A program made the position numbers and the translations under genes. From the NCBI GenBank assembly GCA_016719485.1, contig JADJZB010000025.1:1-64000 (forward strand): a DNA stretch of 64,000 bases. Direction: 5' to 3'. Below, piece after piece: positions 44,125 through 52,678 of the stretch (position 1 is the stretch's first letter; every line of letters begins with the position of its first letter). The notes under the pieces were generated by a model. That model saw only the letters and a program-made list of their open reading frames with translations. It was not told the origin of the DNA and did not search any database. Source of the DNA: Holophagales bacterium (GTDB lineage Bacteria > Acidobacteriota > Thermoanaerobaculia > UBA5066).

Positions 44125-45053
44125 CGCTCCCGTCCCCCGCCGAGGAGAGCGTGCGGATCGCCGCCGCGCGCTCCCGTTTCGGACTTCCCCCGGCCGGACC
44201 GGCCCTGTCGCTCGCGGGAGACGTGGGCCAGAGGCGTTATTTCCGCCTCTCTTCGAAGGGCGGGGCTCCCGTCGTCCTCGTCCTGTACCCGGCTCCGGCC
44301 TCGCCGGCGCAGGATCGCTGGCGCGTCATCGGCGCAGCCCTTGCAAGCGCCGGGGTCCGCGTTCCGGCCCTCCTCGACGACGATCCCGCCTCGGGCGTCG
44401 CCCTCGTCGAGGACCTCGGGGACCGTGACCTCGCCGGCCAGATCCTGGAGGCCGGTGCCGAGGAGCGCGAGCGCCTGCTCGACGAGGCCGAGGAGCTTCT
44501 CGTGCCCCTTCGCCAGATCGCCAGGAGCGCTGCGGGGCTCAACCCGCCCTTCGACGCGGCCTTTTTCGGGGCCGAGCTGGCCCACACCCGACGCTGGGCC
44601 CTCGAGCGGGACGGCCGCGCGCCACTCCCGCCGGACCGCTCGGCCCTCTGGGAGGAGCTCGCCGGACGGCTCGCCCGCGATGCGGCGGATCCGGCTCTCG
44701 TGGGCGATCCGGTGCCGACCCACCGTGACTTCCACGCCAACAACCTGATGCGGACCGCCGACGGCGCCCTCGCCGTCATCGATTTTCAGGACCTCCGGTT
44801 CGGCCCTCCCGACTACGACGCCGTGTCCCTCCGCTTCGAGCGGGCGGGGGCCCTCGCCCCGGCCCACGGCGACGCGTACGCGGAATCCGTCCTTCTCCAG
44901 AGGGCCTGGAAGGTCCTCGGCACGTTCGAGAAGATGCTCGCGCTCGACCGCGAGGTGTACCGCCCCCACCGGGATGCCGCTGCTCGTGCGGTCCGCCTCT
45001 GGACGCGTCCCGACGGCCCCTACCGGCCGCTCCTGGCGTTCCTCCCCGGCTGA
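44121..45053 (+). CDS. Aminoglycoside-phosphotransferase-fold sugar/small-molecule kinase
   Basis: 310 residues. APH fold: SLAGDVGQRRYFRLSSKG and VVLVLYP (ATP Lys region is atypical), VALVEDLGDRDLA (hinge), then the catalytic PTHRDFHANNLM and metal motif VIDFQDLRFGPPDYDAV. This pattern matches the AmgK/MurNAc-GlcNAc kinase-like group in Gram-negatives rather than resistance enzymes. In Pseudomonas AmgK phosphorylates recycled cell-wall sugars at C1; here no MurU-type uridylyltransferase is adjacent. GTG start overlaps the cyclophilin stop. Role inferred only at family level. Confidence 0.8.
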   Translation: MTLPSPAEESVRIAAARSRFGLPPAGPALSLAGDVGQRRYFRLSSKGGAPVVLVLYPAPASPAQDRWRVIGAALASAGVRVPALLDDDPASGVALVEDLGDRDLAGQILEAGAEERERLLDEAEELLVPLRQIARSAAGLNPPFDAAFFGAELAHTRRWALERDGRAPLPPDRSALWEELAGRLARDAADPALVGDPVPTHRDFHANNLMRTADGALAVIDFQDLRFGPPDYDAVSLRFERAGALAPAHGDAYAESVLLQRAWKVLGTFEKMLALDREVYRPHRDAAARAVRLWTRPDGPYRPLLAFLPG

Positions 45054-45074
45054 CGGGGTATCATCCCGACCCTC

Positions 45075-45080
45075 AGGAGG
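45075..45080 (+). promoter_or_regulatory. Ribosome-binding site deciding a TTG start for tatA
   Basis: AGGAGG lies six bases before the TTG at 45087. No ATG or GTG is in frame nearby. TATCAT at 45060-45065 could be a -10 box. Confidence 0.6.
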
Positions 45081-45086
45081 CCCCTC

Positions 45087-45296
45087 TTGCCCAACCTCGG
45101 AATCCCGGAACTCCTCATCATCCTCGCCATCATCGTCCTGCTCTTCGGCGTCGGGAAGCTCCCGCAGCTCGGGAAGGGGATCGGCGAGGGCATCCGCAAT
45201 TTCAAGCAGGCGGTGAAGGACGGCGGCCAGGACTCCGAGAAGAAGGACCCCCCGGCGGGAACCGGCTCCGGGAACACGCCCTCCTCGCCCAAGTGA
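45087..45296 (+). CDS. tatA: Twin-arginine translocase subunit TatA/TatE
   Basis: 69 residues. One N-terminal helix (IPELLIILAIIVLLFGVGKLP) is followed by the amphipathic helix LGKGIGEGIRNFKQAVKDGG and a polar tail, the TatA plan. TatA oligomers open the membrane for folded Tat substrates. No tatB or tatC in the window, as is common outside Proteobacteria. TTG start, see the ribosome-binding site entry. It is 33 bases after the kinase gene and could share its transcript. Confidence 0.93.
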   Translation: MPNLGIPELLIILAIIVLLFGVGKLPQLGKGIGEGIRNFKQAVKDGGQDSEKKDPPAGTGSGNTPSSPK

Positions 45297-45315
45297 CCCC
45301 CGGCCGCTCCGGGCG

Positions 45316-45346
45316 CGCGGAATAGCGGCCCCCCCTTCCGCGTTTT
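45316..45346 (+). terminator. Rho-independent terminator after tatA
   Basis: CGCGGAA pairs with TTCCGCG (7 bp, 13-base loop with a C run), followed by TTTT. It lies 20 bases after the tatA stop. Confidence 0.55.
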
Positions 45347-45427
45347 CAGGACGACCGTGGCCGCGACGCGGCCCGACCGGAGTTCCGCGGAGCGCCTCGC
45401 ACACCGTCGAACGGGAGTGAATCCGTC

Positions 45428-46336
45428 ATGAAGATCGCCAAGCGCGTGTTCCTCTTCCTTGCCGTCAACGTTCTCGTCGTCACGACGATCTCGGTCGTCC
45501 TGGGCGTCCTCGGCGTCCGCCCCTACCTCACGGCACGCGGGCTCGACCTGGGATCGCTCGCCGTCTTCTGTCTCGTGTGGGGCTTCGGCGGAGCGTTCAT
45601 ATCGCTGGGCCTCTCGCGGGTCATGGCGAAATGGGGCATGGGCGTCAAGCTCGTCGACCCGGGCACACCCGACCCGGCCGCACAGGAGCTCGTCTCCACG
45701 GTCCACCGTCTGGCCCAGGCCGCGGGCCTCAGGACGATGCCCCAGGTCGGCGTCTACGACTCCGAGGAGGTGAACGCCTTCGCTACGGGTCCGACGAAGA
45801 ACCGGGCGCTCGTCGCCGTCTCCACCGGGCTACTGCGGCGCATGCGCCGCGACGAGGTGGAAGGGGTCCTCGGGCACGAGATCGCCCACGTGGCCAACGG
45901 CGACATGGTGACGATGACGCTCATCCAGGGCGTCGTGAACGCGTTCACGATGTTCCTCGCCCGCGTCGTGGCGTTCTTCGTCGCCCAGCTCTTCCGCCGC
46001 GACGAGGAGGGCGGGGGGGTCTCCCACCTCGTCTATTTCGTCGCGACGCTCGTGTTCGACATCGCCTTCTCGATCCTCGGTTCCGTCGTCGTCGCCTGGT
46101 TCTCGCGGCTCCGCGAGTTCCGCGCCGACTCCGGCGGAGCGCAGCTCGCGGGCCGGGACCGGATGATCGCGGCCCTCGAGGGCCTGCAGCGAACGGTCGG
46201 CGTCGTCGACCCGGCGGACCGCCACGTCGCTGTCCAGACGCTCAAGATCTCCGGCCACCCGCGAGGCCTGATGCGCTTCTTCTCGACGCATCCGCCGCTG
46301 GAGACCCGCATCGCGCGGCTCAGGATGATGGCCTGA
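45428..46336 (+). CDS. htpX: Membrane zinc metalloprotease HtpX
   Basis: 302 residues (usual about 290). An M48 peptidase that degrades misfolded inner-membrane proteins. Two N-terminal helices (VFLFLAVNVLVVTTISVVLGVL; LAVFCLVWGFGGAFISLGLS) are followed by the zinc site GHEIAHVANGD (His 150, Glu 151, His 154). FSRLREFRADSGGAQLAG gives the third ligand, and two more helices (VVNAFTMFLARVVAFFVAQL; LVYFVATLVFDIAFSILGSVV) lie between. STHPPLETRIARL ends it. ATG start preceded by a weak GGGAG. Single-gene unit; it runs into the poly-G tract. Confidence 0.95.
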   Translation: MKIAKRVFLFLAVNVLVVTTISVVLGVLGVRPYLTARGLDLGSLAVFCLVWGFGGAFISLGLSRVMAKWGMGVKLVDPGTPDPAAQELVSTVHRLAQAAGLRTMPQVGVYDSEEVNAFATGPTKNRALVAVSTGLLRRMRRDEVEGVLGHEIAHVANGDMVTMTLIQGVVNAFTMFLARVVAFFVAQLFRRDEEGGGVSHLVYFVATLVFDIAFSILGSVVVAWFSRLREFRADSGGAQLAGRDRMIAALEGLQRTVGVVDPADRHVAVQTLKISGHPRGLMRFFSTHPPLETRIARLRMMA

Positions 46337-46386
46337 TCCCCGTCTCGCCGGGGACACGCGGGCCGGCGCGACGAGCGCCGGCCTGG

Positions 46387-46695
<309 letters not shown>

Positions 46696-46696
46696 C

Positions 46697-46728
46697 CTGG
46701 GGAAACCCGGCGGTCCGGGTTTCCCCAG
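46697..46728. terminator. Perfect 14-bp hairpin between htpX and the Fis-like gene
   Basis: CTGGGGAAACCCGG, loop CGGT, CCGGGTTTCCCCAG. It is six bases past the Fis-like stop. No T run, but the stem is very stable and lies between convergent genes, so a two-way terminator is likely. Confidence 0.65.
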
Positions 46729-46733
46729 ATCTC

Positions 46734-46967
46734 TTACGCGTGGTCGCGGCGTTTGAGGGGGCCCTTCAGCCTCAGGAGCGAGATCTTCGCGCGGAGCGTG
46801 TTGCGGTGGATGCCGAGGGACCTCGCCGCCGCGCCCATGTTCCCCGAGGCGCGCGTCACCGCCGTCACGACGTACTTCCTCTCGAATTCTTTTCTCGCGG
46901 TCTCGAGCGGGATTCCCTTGGATACGAGCTCGTCGATGATCCGCTGTAGCTGTCCGTCGAGCGTCAC
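46734..46967 (-). CDS. Fis-type helix-turn-helix DNA-binding protein
   Basis: 77 residues. The C-terminal part YVVTAVTRASGNMGAAARSLGIHRNTLRAKI is the Fis/NtrC-type HTH. The N-terminal half (LDGQLQRIIDELVSKGIPLETARKEFERK) probably dimerises. It lacks AAA+ and receiver domains, so it is a stand-alone Fis-like protein. Start GTG at 46967 with GGAGGATGAGG a few bases upstream. It is last in the PASTA-BamD-secreted protein series but separated by a terminator-like hairpin, so it may have its own promoter. Targets unknown. Confidence 0.85.
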   Translation of the reverse strand: MTLDGQLQRIIDELVSKGIPLETARKEFERKYVVTAVTRASGNMGAAARSLGIHRNTLRAKISLLRLKGPLKRRDHA

Positions 46968-47051
46968 TGTGACCTCATCCTCCGCGTCGAAGTGAGCCCC
47001 CCCCTGGGGGGCGAAAGGGAAAGGAACCTATCACGGGGAGGCGCGGAGAGG

Positions 47052-47089
47052 AACGCCGCGGCGGTCGCCGGTCACCCACCCGCGGCGTT
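47052..47089 (-). terminator. Hairpin after the secreted-protein gene
   Basis: On the minus strand AACGCCGCGG pairs with CCGCGGCGTT (10 bp, 18-base loop), six bases beyond the stop at 47095. A second short palindrome of C7/G6 lies at 46996-47012 near the Fis-like start. Confidence 0.45.
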
Positions 47090-47094
47090 TCGCG

Positions 47095-47967
47095 CTACTT
47101 CAGCTCGACGAAGTCGCCGCGGCCCATGTAGTCGACCATCGACGTGACCTTCGCGACACAGGTCCGGCCCTTCGTCCAGAGCACGGCGGCCTCCCCGAGC
47201 AGCGTGCGGATCGTCCCGCTGTCGTTTCGCGTGCGGTAGATCGTCAGGAAGTCTCCCGGGTACAGGCCGTCCTGCTCTCCGAGGTCGAGGAAGACGACGG
47301 AGTCGGCCCCGACGGGCGTCGCGCGGTCCTTGACCTCGACGATGTGGCCGGTGATCTTCCCGGACGGCCGGTCGCACTGGGTGAGAGGCGCGCTCGACCT
47401 CACGAGAGGGATCGGGATCGGCTCGAACGGAATCAGCAGGTCGCCGATGTAGGACGGCTCGCACGATTCGGTGATCTCGAGGATCGCCGTCGTGTCCTGC
47501 ACGCAGACGACCTTCAGGCGGGCCGGCGTGTGGTAGAAGCGGCCGATCGTGTCGGTGTACGAATCCACGCGGTAGACCTCGTGGCCCGGGCGGATCACCT
47601 GGAACTCCTGGCCGGCCATCAGGCCCTCGCGCGCGCCGACGTCGGAGTAGATGATGTCTCCCACCCCGAACATGTGGCGACTGTCCTCGTACTCGGCGGC
47701 AGCAATCTGGCCGGTCACGGGCTCGTTCTCCACACCGATCCAGCCCGCGCAGTAGATGTCGTCCTCGAACCCGACCGGGAAAGGCTGAGACCTCGTACTG
47801 CGGTCGGCCGACAGCTCCTCGATCACCGCCGGCTCTTCGACGGCCTCCTGTGGAACGGGCAGGGGGGCCGCCTCCGGGAGCCGCCGGGTACCGGCACCGG
47901 CGACCGGGAGAGAGAGCACGACTGCGGAAAGGGCGACCATCGCGGGGGCGAGAAACGTACGCTTCAC
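47095..47967 (-). CDS. Exported protein of unknown function with two FlgT-like repeats
   Basis: 290 residues with a signal peptide (LAPAMVALSAVVLSLPVAGAG). Two related blocks appear: FGVGDIIYSDVGAREGLMAGQEFQVIRPGHEV and SVVFLDLGEQDGLYPGDFLTIYRTRNDSG. This VxLxxGxxDGLxxGDxFxxxR pattern is found in envelope proteins next to LysM or in FlgT C-terminal domains, from memory. Cys pairs (CAGW, KVVCVQ, ESCEPS, LTQCDR, GRTCVA) could form disulfides. It is downstream of bamD. Possibly an outer-membrane-associated or peptidoglycan-near protein; no activity can be assigned. Confidence 0.65.
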   Translation of the reverse strand: MKRTFLAPAMVALSAVVLSLPVAGAGTRRLPEAAPLPVPQEAVEEPAVIEELSADRSTRSQPFPVGFEDDIYCAGWIGVENEPVTGQIAAAEYEDSRHMFGVGDIIYSDVGAREGLMAGQEFQVIRPGHEVYRVDSYTDTIGRFYHTPARLKVVCVQDTTAILEITESCEPSYIGDLLIPFEPIPIPLVRSSAPLTQCDRPSGKITGHIVEVKDRATPVGADSVVFLDLGEQDGLYPGDFLTIYRTRNDSGTIRTLLGEAAVLWTKGRTCVAKVTSMVDYMGRGDFVELK

Positions 47968-48069
47968 GGCTCCGACCTCCTCGAGGACGCCACGGTGCGA
48001 CCGCGCCCGACGGCCTCGGCTCGATTCTTCCGGACTTTCGGCACTAAGTTACCGCAAGGACGCCGTTTC

Positions 48070-48882
48070 TCAAAGCCCTGCCGCCGCCGTGGCTGCTGCG
48101 GGAGGGGCCACGGGCCTCGGGAGCTTCCGGAGGAAGCCGCTCTCCGGGAAGTCCCGACGGAGGCGGTCGAACAGTGCCCGTGCGTCCTCCTCCCGGCCGA
48201 GCTTGCGTTCCGTGATCCCGGCCCAGTAGAGAGCCTTGTCCATTTTGGAGTACTCGGGGAACGCGGCGAAGAGCCCCTCGAAGCGCTTGCGCGAGGCCTG
48301 CCAGGCGCTCCGCTTGAAATAGTACCTGGCGACGAGGAACTCGTGCTCGGCGAGGAGGTCGAGCATCGCCTTGTAGCGCGCCCGGGCCTCGGTCGCGTAG
48401 GGCGACACCGGGTAGTTCTGGAGAAGCTCGCGGTAGCTCTGGGCGGCGAGCCGGGTATTCGCCTGGTCCCGGTCGGGCTTCTCGGACTGCCGGTCCGACA
48501 CCTGGGCGAGCCGGAAGAGGGCGTAGTCGGAGCGAGGGTGCGAGGGGTACCTGCTCCGGAAGTCCTTGAATCGCCCCTGGGCTTCCACGTAGCCGAGGAC
48601 CGATTTCTCCTCGAAGAACGAGTCCGCCAGCCTCAGTGCGGCCTGCTTGCCGAGAGCGTCGTTCGCGTAGTTCTCCGCCACGAAACGGAGGTACTGCCGT
48701 CCGACCTCGTACTTGCGTTTTGCAACCAGCGCCTCTCCGCGCGCATACGCCTCCTCCTTCGACATCGTCAGGAGCTCGCGGGTCACGCTCGAAGGGTCCG
48801 TGGTCGAGCACGCCGCGCCGCCCAGGATGGCGAGGGCGAGGACGGCGCGGAGGGCGGTGACGGGAAGGGTTCTCTGGAACAT
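48070..48882 (-). CDS. bamD: Outer membrane assembly lipoprotein BamD
   Basis: 270 residues. Lipobox LAILGGAACS at the end of the signal peptide, then TPR-like helices: AYARGEALVAKRKYEVGRQYLRFVAENYAND, SYRELLQNYPVSPYATEARARYKAMLDLLAEHEFLVARYYFKRSAWQASRKRFEGLFAAFPEYS. The last segment is the BamD/YfiO signature. BamD works with BamA to insert outer-membrane barrels. The ATG start at 48882 is 15 bases after the PASTA gene, so they share a transcript. The only BamA-like barrel in the window is the TamB fusion at 22.4 kb. Confidence 0.88.
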   Translation of the reverse strand: MFQRTLPVTALRAVLALAILGGAACSTTDPSSVTRELLTMSKEEAYARGEALVAKRKYEVGRQYLRFVAENYANDALGKQAALRLADSFFEEKSVLGYVEAQGRFKDFRSRYPSHPRSDYALFRLAQVSDRQSEKPDRDQANTRLAAQSYRELLQNYPVSPYATEARARYKAMLDLLAEHEFLVARYYFKRSAWQASRKRFEGLFAAFPEYSKMDKALYWAGITERKLGREEDARALFDRLRRDFPESGFLRKLPRPVAPPAAATAAAGL

Positions 48883-48896
48883 TCGTTTCTCCGGAT

Positions 48897-49625
48897 TCAG
48901 CCCGGCTGCGGCTCGGGCGAGGCGACGACGAAGGATAGGGTATCCCTGAGGCCGACGGCGGATCCCGCGAGCGGGAACTGCCTCAGGATCGTCCCGGCGG
49001 CGGCCCCCTCGTAGGGCTGCTCCCGGACGCCGCCAAGGCGGAACCCTCGCGCCTCGAAAGCCAGGCGGACCTTCTCGAAGTCGCGCCCGATCAGATCCGG
49101 CATGACGTAGAGAACGTCCGCCGGCCCTCGGTTCACGAGGACGTCGACCGGTGTGTCGGGCTCGGTGGAAGCGCCCGCGACGACTCCCTGCGCCACGACA
49201 CCAGGGGGTCCGGGGAGGCGGATGGCCGATACGGCCCCCTCCCTCAGTCCCTCCCGCGCGAGAGCGAGCGCCGCCGTCCGGGCCGTCAGGCCCGCGAGGT
49301 CGGGGGACCGGACGATCTCGGGCCCCAGGGAAAGGAAGACCCGAAGGTCCTGTCCCGCCTTGACGGCCATTCCGACGGCGGGACTCTGCCCCCGGATGCG
49401 GTGGACGGCGATCTCCTCGTCGAACGCCTCCTGCGACCGGTCCACGACGACACGCAGGCCCCGCTCGGCCGCGAGTGCGGTCGCTTCGTCCACCGACCGC
49501 CCGGTCAGGTCGGGGACCTCCTCCGCCTTGCCGAGTACGAACCGGGAAAACGAAATCCAGGCCGCCACCCCGAGGATCCCGGCGAGGAGGAGGGCGTAGA
49601 GGATCCGTGCCAGTACGCCACTCAT
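48897..49625 (-). CDS. Membrane-anchored PASTA-domain protein without kinase
   Basis: 242 residues. One N-terminal helix (ARILYALLLAGILGVAAWISF) and three PASTA repeats: VPDLTGRSVDEATALAAERGLRV, SPDLAGLTARTAALALAREGLRE and MPDLIGRDFEKVRLAFEARGFRL. PASTA domains bind peptidoglycan or beta-lactams and usually sit on Ser/Thr kinases or PBPs. Here they stand alone with an inner-membrane anchor. A TAGAGT box ends 8 bases before the ATG. It heads a series with bamD. A cell-wall sensing or scaffold role is inference. Confidence 0.9.
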   Translation of the reverse strand: MSGVLARILYALLLAGILGVAAWISFSRFVLGKAEEVPDLTGRSVDEATALAAERGLRVVVDRSQEAFDEEIAVHRIRGQSPAVGMAVKAGQDLRVFLSLGPEIVRSPDLAGLTARTAALALAREGLREGAVSAIRLPGPPGVVAQGVVAGASTEPDTPVDVLVNRGPADVLYVMPDLIGRDFEKVRLAFEARGFRLGGVREQPYEGAAAGTILRQFPLAGSAVGLRDTLSFVVASPEPQPG

Positions 49626-49633
49626 TCCGCCGG

Positions 49634-49639
49634 ACTCTA
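49634..49639 (-). promoter_or_regulatory. -10 box TAGAGT, leaderless-type, for the PASTA gene
   Basis: TAGAGT followed by eight bases (CCGGCGGA) and the ATG at 49625. Confidence 0.5.
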
Positions 49640-49690
49640 GCAGGGGCCGTGCCTTGACCCCGGCTCCCCCGCCGGGGAGACTCCGTCTCC

Positions 49691-50683
49691 ATGCCCGAAC
49701 ACTCCCGGGGAACGAAGCCCCACAAGCCGGCGGCGGCGCCCGCCCTCCCGCTTTCGAGGGCCGACCTCCACGTCCACACCAACGCGTCCATCTTCAAGTA
49801 CTTCAAGGCGGCCAACAGTCACGATTCCTACAACGACCCGGACGAGGTCTACCGCCTGGCCAAGGCCCGGGGGATGGACTTCGTCACCTTCTCCGACCAC
49901 GACACGGTCGAGGGGTGCCTGAGGTTCCAGGACCGTCATCCCGATCTCGACGACTTCTTCGTCTCGGTCGAGGTGGAGACCTGGTTTCCGAAGACCGGCC
50001 ACCGGATCCACGTCAACGTCTTCGACCTCACCCGGCAGCAGCACGCCGTCATAGACCGGAAGCGCCGGAGCATCTTCGAGCTCGTCGACTATCTCCGGGC
50101 CGAGAACCTCCTCTACTCCGCCAATCACCTCTTCCAGTCGTACCGGATGCGCCAGGCCCCCGAGGTCTTCTTCGAGACGATGCTCACGCTCTTCGACGTC
50201 TTCGAGGTGAAGAACGGCTCGATGGCCTACCAGCACAACGCTCTCGTAGAGGACCTGATGATCGTGGCAAAGGAGAAGAGGGGCAGCCTCGCCCTCGTGG
50301 GGGGCTCGGACGCCCACACCTACCCCCCCGTCGCGTCGGTCTTCACGATGGCCCCCGGCCGGACCTGGCAGGAGTTCCTCGCATCGGTCCGGCGCGGCGA
50401 GTGCCTCTCCTGGGGCTCGGAGATGGGCTTCACGAAGGTCCTCGGAGACGTCTACCGGAGCATCGGAAAGCACTACCGGCAGGTCTCCGACCTGAAGAAC
50501 CCCGAGTACACGCCCCGCGAGAAGGCGCAGCACATCTTCTTCTCGCTCATGTCCGTTCCCCTTTTCGCCAGCGGGTTTCCCGCGGCCGTCTTCAGCCTCA
50601 ATTACGCCAAGCAGGTCGCCCTCTCGAAGAACCTGACGAAGCACTTCCGCAAGAAGGGCCTCTCCCGGTCGAGGGACGCATGA
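49691..50683 (+). CDS. PHP-domain metal-dependent phosphoesterase
   Basis: 330 residues. PHP motifs are RADLHVHTNAS, FVTFSDHDTVEG, VEVETWF, RIHVNVF and LVGGSDAHTYP, which together bind two or three metal ions. It resembles stand-alone PHP phosphoesterases rather than polymerase domains. A C-terminal extension of about 90 residues (YTPREKAQHIFFSLMSVPLFASGFPAAV) has no known role. It ends in an ATGA overlap with the endonuclease IV gene. A nucleic-acid or phospho-sugar substrate is possible; not assigned. Confidence 0.85.
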   Translation: MPEHSRGTKPHKPAAAPALPLSRADLHVHTNASIFKYFKAANSHDSYNDPDEVYRLAKARGMDFVTFSDHDTVEGCLRFQDRHPDLDDFFVSVEVETWFPKTGHRIHVNVFDLTRQQHAVIDRKRRSIFELVDYLRAENLLYSANHLFQSYRMRQAPEVFFETMLTLFDVFEVKNGSMAYQHNALVEDLMIVAKEKRGSLALVGGSDAHTYPPVASVFTMAPGRTWQEFLASVRRGECLSWGSEMGFTKVLGDVYRSIGKHYRQVSDLKNPEYTPREKAQHIFFSLMSVPLFASGFPAAVFSLNYAKQVALSKNLTKHFRKKGLSRSRDA

Positions 50684-51576
50684 CGAAGCGCACCACGGGC
50701 GCCGGACCCCTCGTAGGCGCCCACATGAGCGCGGCGGGCGGTCTCGCCCGCGCCGTGGACCGGGCCGTCGAGGCCGGCTGCCGGACCCTCCAGGTCTTCA
50801 CGAAGAACTCGAACCAGTGGGCCGGCAAGCCCGTCGACCCGGGCGAGGCCGCAGCCTTTCGGGATGCCGCGACGAAGGCGGGCCTGGCTCCCCTCGTCTC
50901 CCACTCGGCCTACCTCATCAACCTCGCCTCCCCCGACCCCGTCGTCCGCGCCCGCTCCGCCGAGGCGCTCGTCGACGAGATCCATCGATGCGACGCGCAC
51001 GGCATCCCCTTCCTCGTCCTCCATCCCGGCTCCCACGGGGGCGATGGCGAGGAGGCGGGGCTCGACCGGATCGCCCGCGGCCTCGACGAAGCGGCGGCGA
51101 AGACGCCCTCCTCGAAGACCACCGTCCTCCTCGAGACGGCCGCCGGGCAGGGTGCCTGCCTCGGCCACGACTTCGCCCACCTCGCAGCGATCCTCGCGCG
51201 CGCCGACAGCCGCGCCCGCCTCGCCCTCTGCTTCGACACCTGCCACGTCCACGCCGCCGGCTACGACGTCGTCTCGAAGGACGGCTGGCGCGCGACGCTG
51301 GATGCCCTCGACGCCGCCTGCAGCCTCGACCTCGTCAAGGTCATCCACGCGAACGACTCGAAGAAGGAGCGCGGCTGCCGCGTCGACCGCCACGAGCGGA
51401 TCGGCCACGGCGCCATCGGCGAGAAGGGCTTCGCGAACCTGATGACCGAGCCCGCCTTCGCCGACGTCCCGAAGATCCTCGAGACCCCCAAGGACGAAGA
51501 GGGCCGCTGGGATCGCGAGGGGCTCGCCGCACTCAGGAAGCTCGCCCGGCGTAAGGGGTCGGCGAGGGAGGACTGA
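50680..51576 (+). CDS. nfo: Endonuclease IV (AP endonuclease)
   Basis: 298 residues. It cuts 5' of abasic sites in base-excision repair; TIM barrel with three zinc ions. Motifs are VGAHMSAAGGLARAVDRAVEAGC, LQVFTKNSNQW, PLVSHSAYLINLAS, VLHPGSHGG, LLETAAGQG, CFDTCHVHAAGYD and IHANDSKKERGCRVDRHERIGHGAIG, all typical. ATG start at 50680 overlaps the PHP stop. Co-expression with a PHP phosphoesterase fits DNA repair but is not proof. Confidence 0.95.
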   Translation: MTKRTTGAGPLVGAHMSAAGGLARAVDRAVEAGCRTLQVFTKNSNQWAGKPVDPGEAAAFRDAATKAGLAPLVSHSAYLINLASPDPVVRARSAEALVDEIHRCDAHGIPFLVLHPGSHGGDGEEAGLDRIARGLDEAAAKTPSSKTTVLLETAAGQGACLGHDFAHLAAILARADSRARLALCFDTCHVHAAGYDVVSKDGWRATLDALDAACSLDLVKVIHANDSKKERGCRVDRHERIGHGAIGEKGFANLMTEPAFADVPKILETPKDEEGRWDREGLAALRKLARRKGSARED

Positions 51577-51609
51577 CCGGGGAGAGGGACCGGGAATCCG
51601 GGACCGGCC

Positions 51610-52611
51610 TCAGCTCGCGGGACGCCGAAACCGTACGAAGACGAAGACGCTGTAGCCGGCGACGAGGGTGAGCGCCGCGATCAGGATGAGGAGCAGGGAC
51701 GTGAGAACGGTCGGTGTCGCGGCCGAATTCGCGATGGTCAGGCTGTGGCCGACCTCGCCGAGCGCCGGGATGAGGCGGGGGTAGAGCCCCTGTCCGACGA
51801 TCGCCCAGAGCGCGGCGAGGACCGTCGACGACGCGAGGAGAGCCTCTCTTGCGAGCCCGCCCTTCACGAGGAAAGGCAAGGCGACGAGAGAAACCAGCAT
51901 GACCACCGGGGCGATCCACGTGAGGGGGTGGTGGTAGGGTTTCCAGAGGTGCGGAGCCGCCCAGAGGGAAAGGACCCCCGCGACCCCGTGCACGGCCACG
52001 ACGGCCACCCAGGCCTTCAGCACCCTGTCCTGCGAGCGCTCCCCGGGCTCGGAACCTGCCCGCAGGTTCAGCCAGCAGGCGCCCTGCAACGCGAAGAGCA
52101 CGACGACGTCGAGTCCGAGGACGAGAGCGAAGGGGTTCAGGAAACCTCCGGGTGAGCCGGCGTAGCCCCCCTGCGCGTCGAGAGGCAGGCCGCGAAGGAC
52201 GTTGCCCAGAATGAGCCCGGGGAAGAACGCGGCGAGAACACTCAGGACGCCGAACGCGACGTCCCGGGACTTCGGCCGCTCGGCGTCCTCGGAAGCCCGC
52301 CCCGAACCGAGGGCCGCGGCGCGCAGGACGAGGACGACGACGAATGCCGCCAGGAGCGGCGCGAAGGCCGCGAGCACGGTCGTTCGTACCGGCGGAAACG
52401 CCGTGAAGAGAGCCGCCGCTCCGGCGACGAGCCAGAACTCGTTCCCGAACGTCGCGGGACCGATGGAGCCGAGAGCGCGGCGCCGTTCCTCCTCGCTTCT
52501 CCCGGGCCCCAGCAGCAGCGTTCCGACGCCGCAGTCGATCCCGTCGAGAATCGAATGACCGACGAAGAGAACGCCAACCAGGAGGAACCAGGTCAGCTGA
52601 AGGTCGGTCAT
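51610..52611 (-). CDS. cydB: Cytochrome bd ubiquinol oxidase subunit II (CydB)
   Basis: 333 residues, about nine helices. The N-terminus LQLTWFLLVGVLFVGHSILDGIDCGVGTLLLGPGRSEEERR is the CydB signature (helix 1 with Asp and the Gly-rich turn). PATFGNEFWLVAGAAALFTAFPP follows. It stabilises the haems of CydA and guides oxygen. CydA, which carries haems and quinol site and is almost always next door, is absent here: upstream is a hydrogenase maturation protease on the same strand. So it is an orphan in this window. The C-terminal half (TPTVLTSLLLILIAALTLVAGYSVFVF) is intact. Confidence 0.92.
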   Translation of the reverse strand: MTDLQLTWFLLVGVLFVGHSILDGIDCGVGTLLLGPGRSEEERRRALGSIGPATFGNEFWLVAGAAALFTAFPPVRTTVLAAFAPLLAAFVVVLVLRAAALGSGRASEDAERPKSRDVAFGVLSVLAAFFPGLILGNVLRGLPLDAQGGYAGSPGGFLNPFALVLGLDVVVLFALQGACWLNLRAGSEPGERSQDRVLKAWVAVVAVHGVAGVLSLWAAPHLWKPYHHPLTWIAPVVMLVSLVALPFLVKGGLAREALLASSTVLAALWAIVGQGLYPRLIPALGEVGHSLTIANSAATPTVLTSLLLILIAALTLVAGYSVFVFVRFRRPAS

Positions 52612-52678
52612 CTGCGCACCTCCGCGGGATTGCCGCTCACAGGACCCCGTCTGCCCGAAGAGAAGGTTAGCCCCTTTC

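Noticed and set aside
47344..49014. 556-codon plus-strand open frame
   Set aside because: Shadow of the secreted protein and bamD, both of which have signal peptides and family motifs on the minus strand.
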